Shown here: positions 25,901 to 33,600 of the stretch, one piece after another
Layout of the letters: each line of letters opens with the position of its first letter
Numbering within the stretch: position 1 is the first letter of the stretch
Assembly: GCA_963169105.1 (NCBI GenBank)
Contig: OY720634.1
Location: 154,387,584-154,451,583 of the forward strand
Direction: 5' to 3'
DNA: 64,000 nucleotides
From: Ceriagrion tenellum
Lineage: Eukaryota; Arthropoda; Insecta; Odonata; Coenagrionidae
Made by a program: the position numbers and the translations under genes
Notes under the pieces: generated by a model
Seen by the model: only the letters and a program-made list of their open reading frames with translations
Databases searched by the model: none
What the model was told of the DNA's origin: nothing

Positions 25901-27430
25901 TTAGGGAGTTGAAGACACTCTACTTTTCCATGGGTAACAATGAATTTTGATTTCTAATCAAACCATCTTCAGGTAATACTTATAACAGTACTTGAACATG
26001 ATGCTATAGCTACACTTATATAGCATATATATTAGAATATTTACAGACTTCAAAACATGTTTATCAGTGAATCTGTGGAAAAGTAAGACAATTTTACTTA
26101 CTGTTTATAATAAACGTCCATGATTTAATGCCGGAATCCATGAATTGTACTTTATCAGGGGCCTTTTATAGCAAATTGTGACAATAAGTTATAACTCCAC
26201 TGCAGATCCAAGTTACGTGAGGAAATGTCAAGGTTGCAGCAGCCTAGGAACTGTGAAAATAGTTCTTTGTCTTGCTGAGTTGGGTCCCGAAGGTAGAATA
26301 AAATGTCCATGATATTTGCCTTTGTGGTCACTCCTGTACATCCTACCATTGCTCAGGCATTTTTCCTATTGCAGGTGAAATATCCTATTGTGCATGCACA
26401 AAATTTGTCACTTAATCAGGAAAATCCCTGGAGCCTGGGAGTGTCATTTAAAAAATAAAAGGGTCAACCATTGTTAAACTCACTAATGATCATTGTCTTT
26501 CTATGCTAAGGTCAGTTAAAATGTTGAATACTATATCTTTTACCCCAAATTTTCAGGTTCCAATAATTATACCAATATTTATACTGGTCGTAGCTCTGTA
26601 CCTGGCAGTAATACCAATTGTCACTGATCCTTCAGCAAAGTACTTGTTTGCTGTGTGTTTAATTGCAATTGGAGTGGCAGTATATGTACTTTTTGTGCAA
26701 AGAAAGAAAAGGCTCCCACTTTTAGGTAAGTTTAATGTGTAGTCAACTCCCACTTATCAAGTCATATTTTGCCTTTCAGTTACATGTCCTACCTTATCAT
26801 TAAATAAGTATGATGCTCACCAGCCAAATTGATTGACTAACTTTTCTTCAACACAATCTTGATATTCATCTAAAAAATTTGTAATTGTGTCATTAGCAAT
26901 AAATTTAATATAAAGCATATCAAGTTGGGAAAAACTATGCTATCAATGACCAGGGAGTTATATTTTTTAATGCTGTTTTATTACATCATATTTTGAGTTT
27001 GTTCACTGCCATTTAAAGAAAAGTACATTAACTGACATTGCAAGGAACAAAAAAGTTTCTTCTAAACCAAGAAACAAAATAATAAATGCAGTATGGATCC
27101 ACCATGACTTTTCAACTAGTGTATTCATCAATTCTTCCACATGACAATACACTGATCAGAACAAACTTTTTGTGATGATAATGACTTTTAGATCCTTAAG
27201 CCAAAGTATTTTTCCAGTTATCATTTTGCATAGGAATTGAATGATGGAAATTACACTTGGAAAATATAAATCTACCCATATATTTTCCTTCCAAATCTTT
27301 TGAGGCCATTGCAGTCCCAAGAAAAATGGAACTGTGCATTAATGGTTATCTTCTCCACTTTACAGATAAAATGACAAGAAACATTCAGCTTCTCATGGAA
27401 GTTGTGCCATCAGAGAAACCACTCGAATGA
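7947..27430 (+). CDS. SLC7A9: b(0,+)-type amino acid transporter light chain, 5' partial, 8 exons
   Basis: Exons: 7947-8279, 8943-9068, 9234-9333, 9733-9777, 10422-10545, 15123-15473, 26557-26725, 27366-27430 (stop TGA). All have GT-AG borders and phases join, giving 437 residues. It is a SLC7 heterodimeric exchanger of the plasma membrane: the family swaps cationic or neutral amino acids and cystine when disulphide-linked to a heavy chain. Diagnostic words are [20 protein letters not shown] (start of membrane segment 3), [12 protein letters not shown] (segment 6), [25 protein letters not shown], and a C-terminal LLMEVVPSE that matches b(0,+)AT. The Cys in FFCEG sits where the family has its heavy-chain cysteine. 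The family is near 490 residues, so about 55-60 N-terminal residues with segment 1 are missing; the upstream exon was not found. A Gly/Lys-rich insert lies before GPLPAF. ZZZ3 lies tail to tail downstream. Another SLC7 light chain (LAT-type) is possible but less likely. Confidence 0.9.
9911..10051. mobile_element. Hairpin MITE in transporter intron
   Basis: The ends GTCGTGTCCC and GGGACACGAC are inverted copies, and the arms continue imperfectly (GCACATGACCAA on the left, TTGGTCATGTGC on the right), so nearly the whole 140 bp folds on itself. It contains no coding sequence. The target duplication is unclear. It lies in the intron between exons 9733-9777 and 10422-10545. Confidence 0.65.
10546..12046 (+). 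other. Intron sequence, no further feature seen
   Basis: This is the first part of the 4.6-kb intron after exon 10422-10545. It is AT- and pyrimidine-rich. No coding similarity, tRNA-like fold or clear terminal repeat was noticed. Short GTCACTGxTTCxTxACACAxxxxAGTG-like words recur at about 10628 and 10768, suggesting an old local duplication. Confidence 0.4.
12047..12683 (+). pseudogene. RARS1: Processed pseudogene of cytoplasmic arginyl-tRNA synthetase (N-terminal part)
   Basis: The translation matches the N-terminal part of cytoplasmic ArgRS: a leucine-rich KYRLEI segment, then the additional domain ([20 protein letters not shown]), AGAGFINM and VVVDFSSP. The real enzyme charges tRNA-Arg with arginine. 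One extra A near 12570 shifts the frame; after it the text continues as [10 protein letters not shown] and LRSTII, so the HIGH-type signature reads HVGY in place of the family's HVGH. A TGA then interrupts VL-INHV. Five or more domains' worth of coding sequence runs without introns, so this is a retrocopy. It ends where a Tigger-type terminal repeat begins at 12684, with loss of the catalytic core. It sits in an intron of the transporter, in the same orientation. Confidence 0.85.
12682..12960. mobile_element. Tigger/pogo-type element end
   Basis: TACAGTGGAACCTCGCTTA begins here, with TA as the likely target duplication and CAGTGGAACCTC as a pogo-like terminus. The same 19-mer with one change occurs inverted at 24901-24919. 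No matching right end was found before the Penelope sequence starts near 13000, so this looks truncated. It interrupts the ArgRS retrocopy. Confidence 0.55.
13040..13700 (+). mobile_element. Penelope-like element, 3' fragment with GIY-YIG endonuclease
   Basis: The reading frame gives a thumb-like segment ([19 protein letters not shown]), an in-frame TAG, then [17 protein letters not shown] and SEHQRALKN, and ends at 13584. C-x-C followed by YVGQT and an R-x-x-EH is the GIY-YIG endonuclease layout of Penelope-like retroelements, which use it to nick their target. The reverse transcriptase is missing upstream. Downstream at 13636-13666 is CTGAAGA-T, a perfect 6-bp stem (GTGGCC with GGCCAC) and GAAAC, the same tail motif as in other Penelope remnants in this window. 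The copy is 5'-truncated with at least one stop, hence inactive. Confidence 0.8.
13981..14335 (-). repeat. SINE copy flanked by a diverged 58-bp direct repeat
   Basis: The - strand tRNA-like part (14055-14125) and its leader (to about 14200) match the SINE at 259-400. Outside it, 13981-14038 and 14274-14331 are direct repeats (both begin GACAATATTCAAGC) of roughly 75-80% identity by eye, offset by 293 bp. This is too long and too diverged for a simple target duplication, so the SINE may be part of a larger repeated unit. Confidence 0.55.
14371..14406. repeat. Perfect 36-bp palindrome
   Basis: TGGAGTATAAAGAAATAG is followed directly by its exact inverted copy with no spacer. It lies between two SINE copies of opposite orientation (13981-14335 and 14407-14560), so it marks the centre of a larger, imperfect inverted pair. 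Confidence 0.9.
14407..14560 (+). repeat. tRNA-derived SINE, + strand copy
   Basis: Leader text (AGTATCCACCAAAATTGCC) is followed by GATGCCTGGGTAGCATTGTGG and a decayed B box (CATGACTCAATTC). It is the inverted partner of the copy at about 14055-14200. The B box is mutated, so transcription is unlikely. Confidence 0.6.
14561..15122 (+). other. End of intron before exon 15123-15473
   Basis: AT-rich sequence with no recognised element. It ends in a CCATGTCAACAG splice acceptor used by the transporter exon. Confidence 0.4.
15474..18290 (+). other. Long intron, first part: unassigned repeats only
   Basis: This opens the 11-kb intron after exon 15123-15473. Around 17258-17550 a block is full of GTTCC/GGAAC words that pair locally (for example GGTTCAGTTCCTTGAACC), and looks like a decayed foldback repeat. 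At 18030-18060 the words CCAAGTTACAGAATTAGG recur from 37515, so this is a dispersed repeat. No coding similarity was seen. Confidence 0.4.
18295..18360 (+). repeat. Penelope tail motif (hammerhead-like core)
   Basis: CTGATGA (18322-18328), one T, a 4-bp stem GCCA with TGGT around a six-base loop, then GAAAC (18344-18348). This is the same arrangement as at 13636-13666 and, inverted, at 25130-25155. No Penelope coding sequence was seen next to it, so it is probably an orphan 3' end. Confidence 0.45.
19010..19330 (-). pseudogene. Tigger/pogo transposase fragment
   Basis: The - strand gives YAATTRA-MTSSIL followed by text parallel to the stretch at 33480-33830, where [10 protein letters not shown], a KIVYFLDRW word and a PANWTS-like word are clearer. 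That order (W-M-T, then D-N-CPAH-like, then FFPPNTTS-x-LQPLD) is the C-terminal DDE half of Tigger/pogo transposases. Several stops and shifts make it dead. The two copies share the same boundaries on at least one side, so they come from the same element family. It sits in a transporter intron, antisense to the gene. Confidence 0.5.
19331..20639 (+). other. Intron sequence, nothing assigned
   Basis: AT-rich intron. A short hydrophobic open frame on the - strand (20390-20608) encodes one membrane-like segment but has no recognised homologue. No terminal repeats or RNA genes were noticed. Confidence 0.35.
20640..20691. repeat. 13-bp tandem repeat, 4 copies
   Basis: The unit TTGTTTACTACTG repeats four times, the last two copies carrying base changes. 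It is a minisatellite-like run in the transporter intron. Confidence 0.85.
21147..21229. repeat. 19-bp tandem duplication followed by a perfect hairpin
   Basis: AGTCTACACATACCATCT occurs twice in a row (about 21147-21184). Next, 21181-21201 and 21209-21229 are perfect inverted 21-bp arms (starting CTCAGTTGAACAAGAAG) around a 7-nt loop. The stem has no bulge, unlike a typical microRNA precursor, and looks like a foldback copying event. Confidence 0.85.
21715..24745 (-). mobile_element. LINE (APE-type non-LTR retrotransposon), decayed copy
   Basis: Read on the - strand: an endonuclease start ([18 protein letters not shown] then [10 protein letters not shown], 24400-24200), more endonuclease ([11 protein letters not shown], about 24020), then reverse transcriptase with [13 protein letters not shown] (FADDI codons at 22461-22475), KKTKILV and SYVGSTIT. 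It ends near 21715. Order and words fit the RTE/CR1 type of LINE with an apurinic-type endonuclease; the clade is not decided. Several frameshifts and stops separate the blocks, so it is inactive. It lies in a transporter intron, antisense to the gene. Fragments of the same family occur at 36366-36660 and 37715-37890. Confidence 0.85.
24901..24919 (-). repeat. Solitary Tigger-type terminal repeat
   Basis: The inverted 19-mer TACAGTGAAACCTCGCTTA differs by one base from the terminus at 12682-12700. A coding exon (15123-15473) lies between the two, so they are not the ends of one element; this is a separate relic. Confidence 0.5.
25130..25385 (-). mobile_element. Penelope-like element 3' end with polypyrimidine tract
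   Basis: On the - strand a C/T-rich tract of about 180 bp (G-rich on the + strand, including a run of 10 or more G near 25290) leads to CTGAAGA-T-GTCA-loop-TGAC-GAAAC (25155 down to 25130). The same order, pyrimidine tract then motif, appears in the Penelope copy at 29770-30775. No endonuclease coding remains here. The G-runs could form G-quadruplexes on the + strand, which is the transporter's sense strand. Confidence 0.55.
25935..25985 (-). repeat. Degenerate Penelope tail motif
   Basis: On the - strand CTGAAGA (25972-25966) is followed by a 7-bp stem, TTTGATT with AATCAAA around loop AGA. The expected GAAAC is replaced by ATTCA, so the core is broken. Confidence 0.4.
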
Positions 27431-27535
27431 TGCAACTGAGATCCCATGAATGAGTGGAGAATAATGCTCAAGCAATAACTTACAGAAAGACAAAATGAAC
27501 TTGTGATATAACTGTATATAATTAAATACATTTGT

Positions 27536-27541
27536 AATAAA
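27536..27541 (+). terminator. Poly(A) signal of the transporter gene
   Basis: AATAAA lies 106 bp past the TGA stop at 27428-27430. No TTTATT or TTTAAT (a - strand poly(A) signal for ZZZ3) exists in 27431-27621, so the ZZZ3 3' end probably runs into the transporter's last exon. Confidence 0.6.
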
Positions 27542-27621
27542 CATGTAAAACATAATGTAGGAGAAGATAGTTACATGGAGATCAAAAAAAGACATTAGCA
27601 AGTGCCCATTTGTGGGCTGAA

Positions 27622-30600
27622 TCACTCCGGCATAAAATTAGGATCAAGATAATTGTATCCTCCAGAGAATGAATCGGGCAGGTAATCTGGATCCCAGACC
27701 CCAGTAGTAGTTTTCCCCGTCTGACCTCTGATTGGACGTAAGTTATGCTCAAGAGGATGAGGATTATTGGGAACACCTTGGAGCTTTGGATTCACAGAAG
27801 AGAATGGGTTCTCAGTCTCATCCATTAGGGTCACAACACAATCCGAGCAATAGTCTATGGAGAGTCCAGAAGACATGCACTCATCACAGTGCCAACGAGT
27901 TCCCATGATTGGCTCCTCCTTGCAAAATTCACACTGGAAAGCAGGAGTAAGGGAAGACATTGTAAATAAACTACAAATTTAACAATCAATCCTAATTTAA
28001 TCACAGGTTTACACCAGCATATTATTTCTTTAAGCACAGCCAGTTTAAATATGGTACCTGATGATGAGACCTTTGAAAAGAAACTGGTTTTACTGAGACT
28101 GATGGCAATGATTAATAATTAGATTTTTTTAAATTGATTATATAATCAACCAGTTATTAAAATCATCAATTTATCCCTAACAAATAAATTATAATGATAG
28201 TTCATTTTCCCAATGATCAGATTGTTACATTGATTGTTGCATATCCATTATACTGACGGCACACAGTGAGCTGTGCTTTGCTACCCAGGGTATCCCACCA
28301 GGTGATTTAAGCTGCGTAATAACAGGACACTCAAGTGTTTGATACTTGGTGTCAGACACCGAGTGTCTCTGTTGAGATGGCTCCGAGAGCTGTGTCACTA
28401 CACTAGTGTCTCTGGGTGCAGTGTCTCGTTAAGACGGTCCCAATCCAACCAGGAGCGACACTCCAACACTGCTCAAAAAATTTCCAGCAGGCTGGATTTT
28501 GTGCTGGAGTGTCGCGGCTTCCGGCGGTGTTTCAGGAGTTGCACTAGGTTCAAAGAGCATGGCTACAGATTTGCTTCTACCTCCCAAAGTGTAGAAATAT
28601 GGTTAAGTGATTTAATATCTGCAAACATCTATGAACACGTGCTCTTTGGGAAAAGGAGACATCACAAATATATGCCCTCTCGTTTGGTGACTGCTGTAGT
28701 GTTTTTAATTTTTGCACTTAAAAGAAAGAGGAAACAGCTAAAAAAGAAATGAATATCCACAAGTGAGTGGCTATTAAATAAATATGACATCGGTACCTAC
28801 AAAATCTTGATTTGCATGGGCTGCAAAAGATGGAAAGGTATGTAAAAACTTTCTTCAGATGTGTACAGAGGATTTCAACCATCTTCTTGATAAAGGTATC
28901 GCATGCAATAGTGAAGGCTGATATGAATATGCAGACAACGATTTAACCTGAGGTGAGATTGGCCATCACCCTTCAGTATCTTGCCACTACATCATCTTTA
29001 GCAGAATATTGAGTCAAAATAACCCTTGACCTTTTTTTAATATCGCTACATGTGATTCAGGTGCAATGGCTGGAATTTTCTTTTTTCAGTATGAAATTTT
29101 ATCCTAATTTTGATAAACAAAAGCATCAGTGGACTCTCGCCAAACTATATAGGTTGATTTTATTCAATTAATGTTTTTTATCTCAATTATGCCTAGTTTT
29201 TTTATTTCACCCGTGAAGTTCACCTTAGGAATAATGAAACCATCTCTATGTACACGATATATCTTCCTACATGTTATTGTTTGAACTTTGCAGAATAGGC
29301 AAGAATGGGAAATGAGTTAAAATCACTAAAATAAGATTTTTGTGGAACAACTGCCTCCACTTCCCACCTTACTCAATGTTTCTATGCAAGCCGTTGAGGA
29401 TCCAGCGACGAACTTCAGCCTGTCGAAATATTCTCACATGCTACCTCCTCTATCTCCTGTTCCAGGTCCAGACTTTTTCTGTTGTATTTTTCGGAGCTCA
29501 TTGTTGAACTGGTACCGGAGATGGTACAATTTCCGTTGAATATCCTCGGCCGACTTTGCAAAATCGCTGGCAAAATGTTTGAACACAGTACTCTTTTTAC
29601 ACGATTTTTATAATCCTTATTTGTCACAGCCCACAATATTGGCAACCCTTACACACCATCGATTTATGGTAGTGTTTCTATCTTGATCCACAATTTATTT
29701 CTGCTGCTATTTTCCATTATTGGATCAGGCACAAGCTCATCCACATTCACTGTGAAACCGACTGCTGCCTAGATATAATGAACACAACTGTCACACTTTT
29801 CCACATGTTTTAATAGTAATAGGATGCATTTCAACTCTTAGAGTCACCAAGAGGTTCTATACATTGAGAAAAAGAAGGCATCTATTTATGGTTGAATGGA
29901 GGGGTGGGTATACGAAAGAAGGTAGGGGAGAGAGATGTGGAAGGTTGTGCTGGGAAAACCAAGAACATCGGAAGCAAGGAGAGAACAAGGAAACGTGAGA
30001 GACTAAGGGAGATGGAAAATACGGGAAAAGAAATAGGTGGGGAGGGAAGGAGGTGGGGGCAGAAAAAGATAAGCAAGCAAGGTCATTAGCAAGGGAAAGG
30101 TAGCAGGTAGCCAGTATAAGGAGGTAGGGAAAGGGAAAAAAATTGGGAAGTCCGCGGAAGGGTTGGTCAGTGGAGTGAGGGTCAAGAGGGAAAGGGATTG
30201 TGATCAAAGTAAGACAGGTGAGGGAGGACACTAGATGGATTCTTAGAAGGGATTACCGATGCAGAGGAAATGAGAAAGGAAAGTGGAACAAAAGAGTGGA
30301 AAGGAAGCGTGCATAGGGTGGAGTTGACTGGAGAAGGTTAAGTAGGCGTATGACCGTTTGCTTTAGGGAAGGGAATATCAAGAAGAGTACAGTGGTTTAA
30401 AAACAGTTGTTCATTTATAGAACATTCACTTTAGATTGTAATTTTAAATCGTACAACAATGTCCATTCTTATGCTCTTCCTTCCCAAGTGGAGAATCTCG
30501 AGACTGAATCGACAAGATTGAGAAGTTTGTAACAGCTGTTTTGCCAGCAGCAATAATTTGTCATCAGTTTTCCAGCATCTTTCTTGTTCTTTTACTATTG

Positions 30601-33600
30601 TGCAGAAACTCCTACCAGTCTGGCCAATGCGCCATTTTTCACTAGAGTTGCAATTCACTGATGACCATAGTGAAGGAGATATAATTCATCTTTGTTATGG
30701 CAAAGGTTTCTACCCAGAGTAGTGGGATTATAAAATGACATTTCATCTTTCTTTGGGGAAACTGTCGAGCAAGTAAATTACACTCGCAAATCAAGGTTTC
30801 ATAAGCACCGAATTCACCTCATTTTAATAGCCACTCACTTGTGTATCTTTGTTTCTTTATAGCTATTTCCTCTTTCTTTCCCGAGCTAAAATTGAAGCCA
30901 ATATAGCAGCCGCCATAAGGGAGGGCATTTTGCTTGCCAGTGAGATCCGTACCTCAGCTCTCGGGAGAGAAGTGTCTGAGATCTCTTGTTAAGACAGTAC
31001 GAGACCCCGCTCTCGCAAGCACTGCCCTCCCAACACTAGAAAGTGAGTGTCGGACACCTCGAAAGTGCCTCCATTGAGACGATAGTGTCCGGTGTCACAA
31101 CACAAATGTTGGGACACAAGTGTCCCAATAAGACGTGGCTAAGATGGTGCGATACACTGCTCTCACGAGAGCTGCCCTCCCGACACTCGAAAGCGAGTGT
31201 CGGACACCCCGAGAGCGCCTCCATTGAGATGCTAGAGTCCGGTGTCGTGACACAAATGTCGGGACACAAGTGTCCCGTCAAGACGTAGCTTTAAGGTCAG
31301 CATCCTTGTGACTTACAAAAAAAAATACCTATCACACAAAGATGCATGGACAAGAAGGAGAAAAAATTCAGCGACACTCCTTAAAATGAGTGAAGCTGGT
31401 GGCTAGAGTAATACTCATTTCACTTCAGGAATGATAATGTTCACAACAAAGTAGATTACACCTTTCCAGTAACTTGTGATGTTATGTTGCTTTACAATAT
31501 GGATGAAAAGAGAAACCACATTATAACCCTAAAGAGCTTTCTATTGTAGGTACTTTTTTGTTAAAATGTCTATGCAGATAGCCTATCGATCCCCATCAAG
31601 TAAAATATGCCAGTTAGTAGTTCGCAACCATCGGATAACTGAAAATAGAAACATGGAGTAGGGGTGGTCATCAAAAATTTTTTCATATTTCAGTGAGCTT
31701 GGGGTTGAAAAAGTTGTCTTTGGGGTTCAATATGATGCTGAAATGGAATACAATTTTTTTGGGAATTTTTGCTGTATATCCACAGGTTCTGCCATATGGT
31801 TGAAGTGTCACCATTTCAAGTCATTTAAGTAAAAAGTTGGAACTAAGGAGAAGATTGTGCTCTGCCTCATTTTTCATGAAAAATGCTTGTATGTAGTCAG
31901 ACAGTAAGAGAAAATGGCATTTCAGTTGTTACATAAAAGCAGGATCTCCATGAAAAGGAACAAAAATAGGAGAGCAATTGAGGATAGGCAGCCCAGCAAG
32001 CACTTTGTGGCCTGTGCAATAGCTACCATTTGCTAGTGCTGCACCAGTAACTGAAGGAGCTCAATACCTGACATACTCTGGCAAGTATGGTTAGGTTTGC
32101 AAAATTGAGCTTCAACCCTACCACTCTTCAGCCTGAGAGGTTGATTGTTGAGGATCAAAAGTATTGTCCAATAGATCAACTTCTGTAAAGCCCTGATCTT
32201 TTCTGGAATTATTCTCAGTGAAAATTTCATTATCTTGCCCTCATAACTTTCTGACTTCTTCCATAGACTGTACCAAATAAAGATGTTCCTCATGCTCCCT
32301 TGTTTATATTCATTTATCAAAAATTGCTGTTTTTAGTCTTCAGTAAAGATTGCCACGAGACGATCTCTGCACTGAAAATAGAGGAATGTCCATTCTAGAA
32401 CAGGAATTTTTCAGTGAAAGGGGCAGTCACAAGATCTCTTCACATGTGTGAAATGGCTTTTTAAAAGGTTTTTAAATGGTTTTTTAAAAGCATTCAATAG
32501 CATGCTTTTCTTCTTATTGATTAGGGTAAATCTATCAGGCCTATAACCTCTCCGGATCTCAGGCAGGTGATATTGTGAATTTTTATCAGATGCAGTACTC
32601 TCTCTTAGTTTCCAGAAGAGACGATTGCTGCTTGCCATATTATCAGTATCTTCTCAGCAACTTTCTTTAAAATATGAGATGTTAGAGGATCCTTACCATG
32701 TATTCATTTCAGCTTTCTTGGCATCCCTAATACCACTGTAGAATCTGATACCACCCTCAAAAGTAAGAAGCTGCCTTGATGAGCTGTCATTTAGAGGACC
32801 AAATATCACTCCACTTAAATCTCCTCCTGTTCTCAATTTCTTAGAAAACATCTCTTAACTAACAAACTCACAACCCTATAAGTTTATCTCACAGAAGAAA
32901 TTACAAATAAGAGAAGGCTCTTTCAGCATGGGATAGCATCATCCAGCCAGGTAAGGAATTCCACTATGAACACCAAATTCGTAATTTTCAAGAGTTCAAA
33001 ACATTTTTCTTAGAAATTATCATGCAGCCCTATCACCATCACCTTTCACTTTGGTAGAGATGAAGTAGCACAGAAATCCATCTCTGAAAAATGTATGTAA
33101 CTTATTAAGAATTTCATTCCAAAGATGGGAATCTTCAATTTCCTCGAAGTAAAGCCTAATGCAATCAAATACTACTATTTCCCTTTTCTACATTTTTGCC
33201 ATTGCACACTGTTGATATCTGCGGTTGAATGGGCATTGAAAGCTTTGGCCACAAAGAGCCTGCCTTGCTGACTATCCTCCACTACATGCCTATTTTATAC
33301 TTTTGTCCCTGTTCTGGAAGGTTCTGTAGTTATGTGACCACTGCCATGCCATTTTCACCTACTGTCTGACAACATGTAAGCACATTTCATGAAAAATGGG
33401 GCAGAGCACAATCTTCTGTTTCTTTCGACTTTTTGTCCACCATGAAACTCCTCTTTTACACTTTTGAGGGGGACAAAGGAAGAAAGTGTAAATTGTGAGA
33501 AAATGCCAATTGAGGGAAATCTTAATTTGCAGGAAACTGAAGTAAAATCATCACCAAATGTTTCATGATTGTATTTAAACTGAATGGATTATACCTAAAA

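Larger units (their letters stand above)
28310..31290. mobile_element. PIF/Harbinger element with long inverted arms, TTA target duplication
   Basis: The ends are AGCTGCGT (28310) and its near-inverse ACGTAGCT (31290), each flanked by TTA (28307-28309; 31291-31293), the 3-bp duplication typical of PIF/Harbinger. The similarity is not confined to the ends: 28660-28780 and 30831-30950 are also inverted copies of about 70-80% identity, so each arm is roughly 470 bp and includes the start of a transposase. Inside lie transposase remnants (+ strand), a MADF-domain remnant (- strand) and a nested Penelope copy. Transposase plus a Myb/MADF-like partner on opposite strands is the usual Harbinger plan. 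The whole element sits in the last ZZZ3 intron. Confidence 0.75.

Noticed and set aside
31036..31288. Open frames of about 80 codons on both strands as a small gene
   Set aside because: They result from the 150-bp tandem repeat of the Harbinger end; both strands are open, as expected of a GC-richer repeat.
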